Source: Lacisediminihabitans sp040549465
GTDB lineage: Bacteria > Actinomycetota > Actinomycetes > Actinomycetales > Microbacteriaceae
DNA length: 64,000 nt
Direction: 5' to 3'
Assembly: GCF_040549465.1 (NCBI RefSeq)
Contig: NZ_JBEPTL010000002.1
Span: 62,001-126,000 of the forward strand
Below the pieces are notes generated by a model. That model had not been told where the DNA came from. It saw only the letters and a list, made by a program, of their open reading frames with translations, and did no database searches. Every line of letters begins with the position of its first letter. Position 1 is the first letter of the stretch. The translations under genes were made by a program, and so were the position numbers. Of the stretch, positions 33,791-41,721 are shown in pieces.

Positions 33791-35452
33791 TCAGACGAGT
33801 ATCGATTCACGGTCACGGTCGCGGGTGGACATTCCCGCGAGCCAGGTCTTGTATCCGCCGTCGAGGTTTTTGACGTCGTGTCCGAGCTGAGTGAGCAGTC
33901 TGGTGGCGGTGTGTCCTCGCTGGCCGACCTGGCAGTGCACGATGAGCGGATAGCCCGCCAATTCAGTGTGGCAACCGCGAAGCTCATCGAGCGGAACGTT
34001 GACCGCCCCGGGAATGAAGCCTGCCTCGAACTCGTCCGCGGTCCTCACATCCACGAGCACCGCACCGTGATCGAGCTCCGTGTCCAGTTGGTGCCACTGA
34101 ACCGATCTGGCCATACCGGTCGCGAGGTTGTCCGCAACGTATCCGGCCATGTTCACTGCGTCCTTCGCAGACCCGTACTGCGGCGCGTAGGCGAGTTCGA
34201 GGTGGGCGAGTGAGGATGCGCTGAGCCCTCCGGCCATCGCGGTCGCGATGACGTCAATCCGTTTGTCGACGCCGGCACCGCCCACGATCTGTGCACCGAG
34301 GATCGAGTCGTCATCGGGGTCGACGAGCAACTTCAGCGCCATGGTGTCAGCACCCGGGTAGTAGGTGGCGTGGGATGCAGGATGCGTGTGGATGACCCGA
34401 TGTGGACGGCTCGCGGCGATGAGACGCTTCTCGCTCCAGCCGACCATTGCGATGGTCAGGTCGAAGACGCCGACGATCGAGGTACCGAGAGCGGGCCACG
34501 CAGCGTCGGGGTGGCCAGCGATGGCATCAGCGGCGGCACGCCCGTGACGGTTTGCCAGCCCCGCCATGGTGACGAGAGTCGGGCCTTGATCGATGGCATC
34601 GATCTTCTCGACCCCGTCCCCGACGGCGAAGATAGCCTGGTCACTGGTGCGCTGCTGTAGGTCGACGGCGATGCCGCCGGTCGGGCCGATGGCGAGTCCT
34701 GCATTGCGAGCGAGGGAGACCTCCGGGCTGACGCCGCTGGCTTCGATCACGAGGTCTGCCCGCACCCGCGATCCGTCATCGAGCAGCACGAAACCGTCGG
34801 CGGCAGAAATCACGGTGGTGCCGGTGCGCACATCGACGCCATGCTGGCGAAGGGCCGCACGCAAGGGAGCCGCCATCTCCTGGTCGAGAGGCGACAAGAC
34901 GTGAGCGCCGCGCTGCACAAGGGTGACTCGGATGCCGCGGCCGATCAGATTCTCAACAGCTTCGAGACCGATGAACCCGGCTCCGACGACCACCGCATAA
35001 GCCTGACGCTCGAGAGTAGTGGCGAGGGTTTCGGTGATGTGATCGACGTCATCCACGCTACGGAGCGTATAGCTCGGTACGTCCGATGTCGTGTCAATGC
35101 GGGAAGCGGTGGCGCCACCGGCCAGCACGAGGAAGTCATAACTTTCCTCATGAGAGGTGCCGCTGTTCAGGTCGGTGACGTGCACGATCTTCCGAGCCGA
35201 ATCGATGGACGTGACCTCGTGTTCGACCCGCACGTCGAGTGCGAAGCGTGAGGCCAGCGATTCCGGAGTCTGCAGAAGGAGAGAGTCGCGGCTCTCGATC
35301 ACGCCGCCGACGTAATACGGCAAACCGCAGTTCGCAAACGACACGTAGCGGCCGCGCTCGAACACCACAATTTCCATCGACTCCTCCAGTCGGCGCAACC
35401 TCGTCGCGGCCGACATCCCGCCTGCCACTCCGCCGACAACCACTGTCTTCAT
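33791..35452 (-). CDS. CoA-disulfide/persulfide reductase fused to rhodanese domain
   Basis: A 553-aa flavoprotein. The N-terminal FAD site VVVGGVAGGMSAATRLRR and active cysteine C42 (SFANCGLPYY) are those of CoA-disulfide reductases. A second dinucleotide site (VVVGAGFIGLEA) follows. The C-terminal rhodanese domain has active Cys507 (VHCQVGQRGH). The same domain order is found in NADH-dependent persulfide reductases. It likely reduces CoA persulfides. The start at 35452 is favoured because GGAGGT lies just upstream, inside a longer ATG frame. The palindromic operator lies about 25 bp before it. Confidence 0.93.
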   Translation of the reverse strand: MKTVVVGGVAGGMSAATRLRRLEESMEIVVFERGRYVSFANCGLPYYVGGVIESRDSLLLQTPESLASRFALDVRVEHEVTSIDSARKIVHVTDLNSGTSHEESYDFLVLAGGATASRIDTTSDVPSYTLRSVDDVDHITETLATTLERQAYAVVVGAGFIGLEAVENLIGRGIRVTLVQRGAHVLSPLDQEMAAPLRAALRQHGVDVRTGTTVISAADGFVLLDDGSRVRADLVIEASGVSPEVSLARNAGLAIGPTGGIAVDLQQRTSDQAIFAVGDGVEKIDAIDQGPTLVTMAGLANRHGRAAADAIAGHPDAAWPALGTSIVGVFDLTIAMVGWSEKRLIAASRPHRVIHTHPASHATYYPGADTMALKLLVDPDDDSILGAQIVGGAGVDKRIDVIATAMAGGLSASSLAHLELAYAPQYGSAKDAVNMAGYVADNLATGMARSVQWHQLDTELDHGAVLVDVRTADEFEAGFIPGAVNVPLDELRGCHTELAGYPLIVHCQVGQRGHTATRLLTQLGHDVKNLDGGYKTWLAGMSTRDRDRESILV

Positions 35453-35474
35453 CCCAACCTCCATTGAAACAGTC

Positions 35475-35492
35475 TATACCCCCGGGGGTATA
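35475..35492. promoter_or_regulatory. Operator for the CsoR/CstR-like repressor
   Basis: TATACCCCCGGGGGTATA is an 18-bp perfect palindrome with the GC tract flanked by AT ends that defines CsoR-family sites. It lies between the divergent starts of the reductase and the Cys-rich miniprotein. Confidence 0.85.
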
Positions 35493-35531
35493 ATTCGAAG
35501 AGTAGATCAATCCCATCGAAAGGAAATACCG

Positions 35532-35696
35532 ATGTGCAGAGCAGTCACATGCCGAGTGTGCGGCAAGACGACATGGACCGGGTGTGGCCAGCATGTCGAC
35601 CAGGTCATGAAGAATGTCCCTCGAGGGCAGCAGTGCCAGGGACACCAAGAGGCGCCAACTCAGAGTGGGTTCCTCGCATGGCTGCGGGGCAGGTAG
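35532..35696 (+). CDS. Cys-rich zinc-ribbon-like miniprotein (54 aa)
   Basis: A 54-aa protein starting MCRAVTCRVCGKTTW. It has five cysteines, three of them in a CxxxxCxxC arrangement near the N-terminus, plus histidines (GCGQHVDQV, CQGHQE). It ends with a short Trp/Arg-rich tail. It resembles a widespread unnamed actinobacterial family that looks zinc-binding. It starts about 40 bp from the palindromic operator and is transcribed divergently from the reductase, so it probably belongs to the same regulon. GAAAGGA is its ribosome site. Confidence 0.65.
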   Translation: MCRAVTCRVCGKTTWTGCGQHVDQVMKNVPRGQQCQGHQEAPTQSGFLAWLRGR

Positions 35697-36111
35697 GACG
35701 CCCGAGCAACAGCCCGCAATCCTTTAGCGAGACCACAACAGCGCGACCGTGGAGTGCGACCTCCGCTGACAAGATCAACTGGGCTGCTGCGGGTATCTCG
35801 GACAGTGGGCCCTCTTAAAATGAGGGTGTACTGAAAGTAGAGATGAGCATGACCGCAGCACGCCGAAAATTCACCCAGGAGTTCAAAGACGAGTTGTGCC
35901 GCGAGGTGATCAACACATCCCAACCGATCAAGGACGTGGCCGACGCCTACGGGGTCGGCCCCGAGACTCTGCGCAACTGGCTGATCAAGCACCGCGAAGC
36001 GAACGGTGGCACCGAGACGGAGCTGACCATCCCGGAACGCGCTCGTCTGAAGGAGCTTGAGCGGGAAGTTCAGGAGCTCAAGGCCGAGGCTCAATTCCTA
36101 AAAAAAGCCGA

Positions 36112-37329
36112 CTTGGATTTAACCGGTCAGCGCAACACCATCATTGATAGTGGAGGTGTTGTGTGGCAAAGATTGGTCGACCGGGGATGTCGGATGAGTT
36201 GCGGGCCGAGTTGTGGAGGTTGTGGGGGGATGGGAAATCGTTCAGTGAGATCTCCCGCGCGATTGGTTACCCGCCGGGTTCGATCTTCACCGTCGTTGAA
36301 CAGACAGGCGGTTACGCTCCCCGGCCGCGTAAGCACCGTGCCGGTTCGCTGACGCTCGCAGATCGTGAGGAGATCTCTCGGGGTCTTGCCCGGGGAGATT
36401 CGCTTCGGGGAATCGGCTGTGCGTTGGGGAGGTCGGCATCGACGATCAGCCGTGAAATTGCTCGTAACAAGGGACAACGTCGTTATCGTGCGATCGATGC
36501 TGAGGATCGTGCGTTGCGGCAGGCTCGCAGGCCGAAGAAGTGTGCGTTGGCGAAGAACCCGGTGCTCCGCGGGTACGTCGGTGCCCGGTTACGCGACGAC
36601 TGGTCGCCTGAGCAGATCGCAGGGACGCTGCGGAAACGACACCCAGCAGGTTCGATCATGCGTGTGTCACACGAGACGATCTATCGGTCGCTGTTTGTCC
36701 AGTCCAGGCGGGTACTCGCGAAGGATTTGCAGAAACATTTACGCACCGGTAGACCGACGAGACGCAACATTCACAACACGGTCAGCAAGCAATGGCGCTC
36801 TCAGATCAAGGAAGCAGTGCCAATAGCTGCGCGCCCGGCTGAGGCCGAGGAACGAGTGGTTCCAGGGCATTGGGAGGGGGATTTAATTGTTGGTCGGAAC
36901 GTGTCCCAGATCGGTACCGTCGTTGATCGGGCAACCCGCGTCACGGTCCTCGTTCAGCTCGCCGGCCGCGACATGAAAACCGTCACCGCAGGGCTCACCC
37001 GCGAACTGAAACGGATGCCGTTGTCATTGCGGAAGACGCTTACTTGGGATCGTGGGATGGAGCTAGCGGATCACAAGAATGTCGCCGCTAACACGGGCAT
37101 CAGTGTGTACTTCGCGGATCCCCGGAGCCCGTGGCAGCGCGGCACGAACGAGAACACGAACGGGCTACTGCGCCAGTATTTCCGGAAGGGCTCAAGCCTT
37201 GCCGAGTTCACTCAACCCGAGCTCGACATCATCGCAGCGAAGCTGAACAACCGACCCCGCAAAAGCCTCGGATACGACACCCCAACAGCTAGGCTCAAGA
37301 CACTGTTGCGCTGACCGGTTGAATCCAAG
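36112..37329 (+). mobile_element. Intact IS30-family insertion sequence
   Basis: Terminal inverted repeats of 26 bp (36112-36137 and 37304-37329, one mismatch; outer end CTTGGATT) bound the element. The dinucleotide GA at 36110-36111 and 37330-37331 is the target duplication. The element carries one transposase gene. Confidence 0.92.
36163..37314 (+). CDS. IS30-family transposase
   Basis: A 383-aa DDE transposase. Two HTH regions precede a catalytic core with acidic residues in HWEGDLIVG, TWDRGMELA and NENTNGLLRQYF. The C-terminal NNRPRKSLGYDTP motif is typical of IS30. The GTG at 36163 is preceded by GGAGGT (36152-36157). The frame is intact, so transposition may still be possible. Confidence 0.95.
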   Translation: MAKIGRPGMSDELRAELWRLWGDGKSFSEISRAIGYPPGSIFTVVEQTGGYAPRPRKHRAGSLTLADREEISRGLARGDSLRGIGCALGRSASTISREIARNKGQRRYRAIDAEDRALRQARRPKKCALAKNPVLRGYVGARLRDDWSPEQIAGTLRKRHPAGSIMRVSHETIYRSLFVQSRRVLAKDLQKHLRTGRPTRRNIHNTVSKQWRSQIKEAVPIAARPAEAEERVVPGHWEGDLIVGRNVSQIGTVVDRATRVTVLVQLAGRDMKTVTAGLTRELKRMPLSLRKTLTWDRGMELADHKNVAANTGISVYFADPRSPWQRGTNENTNGLLRQYFRKGSSLAEFTQPELDIIAAKLNNRPRKSLGYDTPTARLKTLLR

Positions 37330-37392
37330 GACGCTTACTTCGCGCGGGAGCAGCGGTAGTCAGCCGGTACGAGTTCATCGACTCCCAGAAGT

Positions 37393-37567
37393 CTGTGCCC
37401 ACCAACCGGAATCCGGTCGCAGGTCCGGACATCCACCGGCTCATCTCCGGTGAGCTCGCCCCAGATCGCGCGATCGCGACCGGCGTGGTCGAGGTGCTGT
37501 GCGGGCGCGGCGACCTTCTCGACCGCTTCGCGAGCACCTTCCACCTGGCCGCCTGACCCGACCGGAA
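37393..37567. other. Unrecognised coding debris after IS3 remnant
   Basis: In the frame continuing from OrfB the text reads GPDIHRLISGELAPDRAI, then VVEVLCGRGDLLDRFASTFHLAA and a stop. It looks like the end of another gene joined by deletion. I do not recognise the family. Confidence 0.35.
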
Positions 37568-38539
37568 TCAGTTGCGGACGAGGTCTGCAGAGACGGCCCA
37601 CAGGAGCCGTGCAGCTGCGGGGTCGAGTGCCCACTCTTTGACCCCATGAGGATGGTCGGCGAGTTCGGCATCGTTCGGCACGGTATACGCCTCGCGACAG
37701 TCGTCGAGATAGTGGCCTCCGGTATGAGCGAACTCAGGCGCCACCGCCGCGACGAGACTGGTGGCAGCTCCCTGTGCGACTGTCTTGTACTCGAACAGAC
37801 CAGCCGCTTCCGCGGCATCGAGCGATTCTTTCTGCGTCGGGGAGAAGTTGCGCTGGAGCCCCGTCGCAACGCCCCCGGGATTCACCGCGTTCGTGACGAT
37901 GCCGTCGGATGCCCAACGGCGGGTGGCTTCGACGGCGAACAGCGAGTTGGCTGTCTTTGATTGCGCGTAGGCGATTTGAGGGTCGTAAGGACGATGCGCA
38001 AAGTGCAGGTCGTCGAACAGGATGTCGGCGCGCATGTGTGCGGTCGAGCTGAGCGACACGATTCTCGCGCCATCCTGCTCCGCCGCGCCGCGCACCAGCG
38101 AATCATGCAACCCGAGGGCGAGGCTGAAATGGCCGAGATGGTTCGTTGCGAATTGCAGTTCCCATCCCTCCGCGGTGCGCTGAAGGCCACTCGTGACGAC
38201 GCCCGCATTGTTGATCAGAAGATGAAGCGGACCGTTCCAGTCATCGACGAAGTCGCTCACGGCCCTCCGGTCTGCGAGGTCCAGTCGAACTACGCGCGGT
38301 CTGGATGCCCCGGTCGACCGTCTGATCTCCTCGGCAACCGTATTTCCCGCCTCGATGTTCCGAACAGCCAGGGTCACCTCGGCTCCGGCTGCTGCTAGCG
38401 CTCGGGCCGTCTCGGCGCCGATCCCGGACGAGCTGCCCGTCACGATCGCCCGGAAGCCTCCCAGGTCGATGCCATGCAGTACCTCGTCGGCTGTGCTGGC
38501 AGGGCTGAAAGAAGTCGTGATGGCGAGGTGAGAAGTCAT
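37568..38539 (-). CDS. Short-chain dehydrogenase/reductase
   Basis: A 323-aa SDR of the retinol-dehydrogenase/WWOX-like type. The NAD(P) motif is TGSSSGIGAETA, NNAGV follows, and the catalytic Tyr-Lys is in YAQSKTANS. A Ser from SLSST completes the site. The substrate is unknown. It is transcribed divergently from a TetR gene with a palindrome between them, so TetR likely controls it. The preceding N-terminal 30 residues are longer than in the family core. Confidence 0.9.
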   Translation of the reverse strand: MTSHLAITTSFSPASTADEVLHGIDLGGFRAIVTGSSSGIGAETARALAAAGAEVTLAVRNIEAGNTVAEEIRRSTGASRPRVVRLDLADRRAVSDFVDDWNGPLHLLINNAGVVTSGLQRTAEGWELQFATNHLGHFSLALGLHDSLVRGAAEQDGARIVSLSSTAHMRADILFDDLHFAHRPYDPQIAYAQSKTANSLFAVEATRRWASDGIVTNAVNPGGVATGLQRNFSPTQKESLDAAEAAGLFEYKTVAQGAATSLVAAVAPEFAHTGGHYLDDCREAYTVPNDAELADHPHGVKEWALDPAAARLLWAVSADLVRN

Positions 38540-38551
38540 GCGTTAACTATA

Positions 38552-38587
38552 CGGACTAATCAATTTATGTAAAGTATGATTATTCCG
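38552..38587. promoter_or_regulatory. Candidate TetR operator between SDR and tetR
   Basis: CGGACTAATCA and TGATTATTCCG form an inverted repeat (10 of 11 pairs) with a 14-base AT-rich spacer in the divergent promoter region. Confidence 0.55.
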
Positions 38588-38601
38588 CATAAGCTCAACT
38601 C

Positions 38602-39183
38602 ATGGGCAACCACAAACCGCAAGCGGAGACGACAGGCACTGTCGGCGTCGATCGCCGGGCTGCCGTACTGAATTCTGCGCTCGTCACTTTTGCTCGCTTC
38701 GGCTATCGGAAGACATCGATGGAGGAGGTCGCCAAAGCGGCTCGTATCTCCCGACCTGGCCTCTACTTTCTCTTCGCGTCGAAGGAAGACCTCTTTCGAG
38801 CAGCCGTATCGCAGGCTTTGGAAGAAGACATCGCTGAAGTCGGGCGGATTCTGGAGCAGTCCGATCGATCCCTCCGTGCGCGGCTCCTGGATTCTTTCGA
38901 TCGGTGGGCCGGCCGTTACATCGGCCCGATGACCAGGGACATCGCGAGCGTGATCGAGGATAATCCTGCTCTCCTCGGCGGTATCGTCGAATCGTTCCCG
39001 CGACGCTTCGCCGACCTGGTCACGAATGCCATCGCTGCACAGGTAACGAACCTGGATCGAGGAGCGGCCGTCGCGCTGACGCAGACCATGATCAGTACCG
39101 CGATCGGTATCAAGTATCAGGTCGATAATCGTGAGCAGTATGGAGAGCGTTTCGCGATCGCGGTGGACCTTCTACTCCGCTGA
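38602..39183 (+). CDS. TetR-family transcriptional regulator
   Basis: A 193-aa protein with an N-terminal TetR HTH (about residues 15-60: RRAAVLNSALVTFARFGYRK, ARISRPGLYFLFASKEDL) and a variable ligand-binding C-terminal domain. The region upstream holds the palindrome that it most likely binds to repress itself and the SDR. Its effector is unknown. Confidence 0.93.
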   Translation: MGNHKPQAETTGTVGVDRRAAVLNSALVTFARFGYRKTSMEEVAKAARISRPGLYFLFASKEDLFRAAVSQALEEDIAEVGRILEQSDRSLRARLLDSFDRWAGRYIGPMTRDIASVIEDNPALLGGIVESFPRRFADLVTNAIAAQVTNLDRGAAVALTQTMISTAIGIKYQVDNREQYGERFAIAVDLLLR

Positions 39184-39806
39184 CGGACTACTTCGCCAAC
39201 CGACCCAGTCCGGCGTCCCTACGACCTTGTTTCACCAGAGATACGCGATTCATCCGGAGATTCCTGGCGACCTGATGTCCGGTGGCGCCTCTGCGCTAGA
39301 AGCTGGGGCGGGAGTGGGCCCACACCCGAAGCGGGCCCACACCGCAATCCCTAGAAGGGATTTGGTGAAGATCATCCCCCGACGATCTCCACTTACCTCA
39401 GTATGGGCAGGAGATTCGTACCCTACAAGCCCCCGTCTGGGGTACAAGGGTGGGTCGAGAGAAGCGTGGGGCGGGAGGCCCAGGGCGGCTTACGGGGGTT
39501 GTCGCACTTGACCTCCCGCAAACCGACACCAACCGGTGCCAGCAGGGATACGACGTGGAAGAAACCGTTATAGCTCGGGGGAAAGCAACGGTGTTCTGTT
39601 CGGGTATCCGCACCGTGATTCGGGAAGCATCTCGGCGCGTATCAAACTATAGCGGATGTCCGCACAAAGGGGGACCAATATATCGCCCCAGTTTTAAGAT
39701 TCTTCGAATTTTTTCGGCGCGTACACGCGCGGCGTGGACGAGCGCGGTCTGGACGAGCGCAACACGAGCGGGCGCATCCATCCGCTCAGACCGCGCTGCG
39801 TCTCGG
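39184..39806. other. 620-bp intergenic region, end of accessory stretch
   Basis: No gene is convincing. GGGCCCACACC occurs twice (39316-39326, 39333-39343) and GGACGAGCGC twice (39736-39745, 39751-39760). An AT-rich patch is at 39640-39720. This may mark the boundary of the accessory region. Confidence 0.45.
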
Positions 39807-40202
39807 CTAGTTGCCGGCCTCCGAGCGCTTATAGGCCTTGACAGCTTTGACGCGGGCATTCTCCTCGTTGACCTCTGCGTGGATTGCACGCTCCTTCACC
39901 AGCCAGGCGGGCGGCGCCTTGAGCAGGTCGCCGATCTCCTCGGTGGTGAGGGGATCGGTCACGCCAGCTCTGGCCAGTCCCGCGTTGGAGATGCCGAGCT
40001 TATGGGCGACAACCGGGCGAGGATGCGGACCGGTCTTGCGCAGTTCGACCAGCCAGGCGGGCGGATCGGCGATCAGTTGGTTGAGCTGTTCGCGCGATAC
40101 CGGCTCCTGTTGAAAGGATCCCGGCGTGGCGGGGAGGTACACGCCGAGTTTCTGTGCCGCCGTCGCGGGCTTCATGGTCTGTGGCGATTTCGCGGGGCTC
40201 AT
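39807..40202 (-). CDS. DUF5997 family protein
   Basis: A 131-aa soluble protein with two repeated helical units (PPAWLVELRKTGPHPRPVVAHK and the similar PPAWLVKERAIHAEVNE), each ending with basic residues. The start MSPAKSPQTMKPATAA is typical of the DUF5997 family. It is divergent from an orphan LysR effector-domain gene by only 59 bp, a pairing I recall from other actinobacteria. The function is unknown. Confidence 0.8.
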   Translation of the reverse strand: MSPAKSPQTMKPATAAQKLGVYLPATPGSFQQEPVSREQLNQLIADPPAWLVELRKTGPHPRPVVAHKLGISNAGLARAGVTDPLTTEEIGDLLKAPPAWLVKERAIHAEVNEENARVKAVKAYKRSEAGN

Positions 40203-40261
40203 CAGGTCAGCGTAGCCTGAGACCCCCACCGCACACCCGTGCGACCGAGCGAGGGGAAGCC

Positions 40262-40915
40262 GTGGACGCCGAGGCTGATCCCTTCACGATTGCCTTCGTG
40301 GCCGGTGTCACCCTCACCCGGTGGACCACAGCCTGGGCCGAGCGCTTCCCACGGCAGCCGCTAGCTTTCCTGCCGATCGATCCCGCCGCACAGGTCGCCG
40401 TGCTCCACGACGGTCGTTCCGACGTCAGTTTCGTGCGGCTGCCCATCGACCGGGATGAGCTGAGCGTGATTGCGCTCTACAGCGAGACGCCTGTCGTAAT
40501 CGTGCCGAGGGCGCATCCGATCTCCCGGTTCGCCACTGTGACGCTCGCCGATCTCGCCGCAGAAGATCGGGTTGCGGAGAGCCTGTCCGCCGAAGACGCG
40601 GTCGAGCTGGTGGCAGCGGGAGGGGGGATCGTCATCCTGCCACAATCGATCGCACGCCTGCACGCTCGCAAGGATGTCGTGGCGCGCCCGGTGACGGATG
40701 CCGCGGAGACCGGCATCGCCATCGCCTGGCTGGCCGAGAAGACCACCCCGCAGATCGAGGAGTTCGTCGGCATCGTGCGCGGCCGCACGGCGCGGAGCTC
40801 GCGCTCGGCCCAACCGGAGGCGAAGCCGGAGAAGAAAGCCGCGCCGCCGAAAACGCGCCAGAAGCCGGCTGCGAAGCGTGTCATCCGTCCGCGCAGGCCG
40901 CGAGGGGGCCGCTGA
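40262..40915 (+). CDS. LysR-type substrate-binding-domain protein without HTH
   Basis: A 217-aa protein. It begins directly with the periplasmic-binding-like effector domain of LysR regulators (FTIAFVAGVTLTRWTTAW, VIVPRAHPISR, VAAGGGIVILPQSIAR) and lacks the usual N-terminal winged HTH. The C-terminus is a lysine/proline/arginine-rich tail that may bind nucleic acid. The GTG at 40262 is the sensible start. It probably works with the divergent DUF5997 protein. Confidence 0.8.
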   Translation: MDAEADPFTIAFVAGVTLTRWTTAWAERFPRQPLAFLPIDPAAQVAVLHDGRSDVSFVRLPIDRDELSVIALYSETPVVIVPRAHPISRFATVTLADLAAEDRVAESLSAEDAVELVAAGGGIVILPQSIARLHARKDVVARPVTDAAETGIAIAWLAEKTTPQIEEFVGIVRGRTARSSRSAQPEAKPEKKAAPPKTRQKPAAKRVIRPRRPRGGR

Positions 40916-40980
40916 GCCCTTGCCCGCCTCGTGCTGCTGAGCTGCTGAGCGGCTGAGCGGCTGGGCGGCTCGTTCGGGCC

Positions 40981-41042
40981 GCCGAGATGGCAGTTGTGGC
41001 GACCCTGGCGCGTTGTGAAGTCGCCACAACTACAATCTCGGC
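40981..41042. terminator. Large inverted repeat between convergent genes
   Basis: Arms of 23 bp (40981-41003 and 41020-41042) match at 21 positions with a 16-base loop. It lies between convergent genes and probably ends both transcripts, but the arms are longer than needed for a terminator. Confidence 0.6.
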
Positions 41043-41063
41043 GCGCGCTGCGGGAAATCGGGG

Positions 41064-41693
41064 CTACGCGGATGCTCGGTTGCGGCGCCAGGAGACGATG
41101 CCCGCGACGATCGCACCGACGATGAAGGCCCCGCCGATCGCATAGGCCGCCGATTTGACGACGGGGATGCTGGCCGCGAAATACCCGGTGACGGTGAGCA
41201 GCACACCCCAGGCGAGTGCTCCGACGAGGTTCGCGGCGAGGAATCTGCCGTAGTTCATGCGCGCGATGCCGGCCACCGGTGGAACGAGCACGCGGCCCCA
41301 CGGGATGAAGCGCGCAACGACTACGGCCCACCAGCCGAGGTCGTTGTAGAACTTCTCCGCGCGCGCGATGCTTGTGCGTATCCATTTACCCTTGCGGCGG
41401 TCAAGGTACGGCCGCCCGTAGTGGCGACCGAGTACGAAGCCGAGCTGGTCTCCGAGGAATGCGGCGATGCCGACACCGATGGCGAGTACCCAGATGCTCA
41501 GGCTCTCACTGCGGGCGGAGAGGATGCCGGCGGCGAAAAGCAGCGAGTCCCCGGTGATGAAGGGGATGAACGCACCGACGAAGAGGCCGGTCCCGGCGAA
41601 GACCAGCCCCCAGACGATCGCGTAGAAGGCCCAGGGGCCGAAGGTGGTGAGCCAGTCGGAGACCTGGCCGTCGAGGGCCGCGAGGTGAAGCAT
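41064..41693 (-). CDS. DedA-family membrane protein
   Basis: A 209-aa membrane protein with the DedA core, including FIPFITGDSLLFAAG, GDQLGFVLGRHYGR, and the conserved WWAVVVARFIPWGRVLVPPVAG. DedA proteins are linked to membrane-lipid recycling and pH or drug tolerance. The next gene upstream is the iron-box-linked oxygenase-like protein, which ends 28 bp from this start, so both may share a transcript. Confidence 0.93.
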   Translation of the reverse strand: MLHLAALDGQVSDWLTTFGPWAFYAIVWGLVFAGTGLFVGAFIPFITGDSLLFAAGILSARSESLSIWVLAIGVGIAAFLGDQLGFVLGRHYGRPYLDRRKGKWIRTSIARAEKFYNDLGWWAVVVARFIPWGRVLVPPVAGIARMNYGRFLAANLVGALAWGVLLTVTGYFAASIPVVKSAAYAIGGAFIVGAIVAGIVSWRRNRASA

Positions 41694-41721
41694 CCGTCGT
41701 CCTGCTCAGCGAGGCAGTCGT

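Larger units (their letters stand above)
35843..37392 (+). pseudogene. IS3-family transposase remnant, interrupted by IS30
   Basis: The OrfA HTH protein (RRKFTQEFKDELCREVI, VADAYGVGPETLRNWL) reads to FLKKA and is then broken by the IS30 element. Joining 36111 to 37332 restores KKADAYFAREQR and a stop. An A7G slip site at 36100-36107 would feed OrfB by -1 frameshift. OrfB begins VSRYEFIDSQK at about 37359, but is lost after about 10 codons, fused to unrelated sequence. Confidence 0.8.

Noticed and set aside
35534..35818. A 94-residue frame overlapping the Cys-rich miniprotein
   Set aside because: It is out of frame with the miniprotein, which has the better ribosome site, clear Cys/His pattern and familiar sequence.
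26565..39806. A duplicated tRNA-Ser 3' end marking an integrated element
   Set aside because: I looked for a second copy of the T-arm/acceptor sequence up to 40 kb and saw none, and no integrase gene is present.
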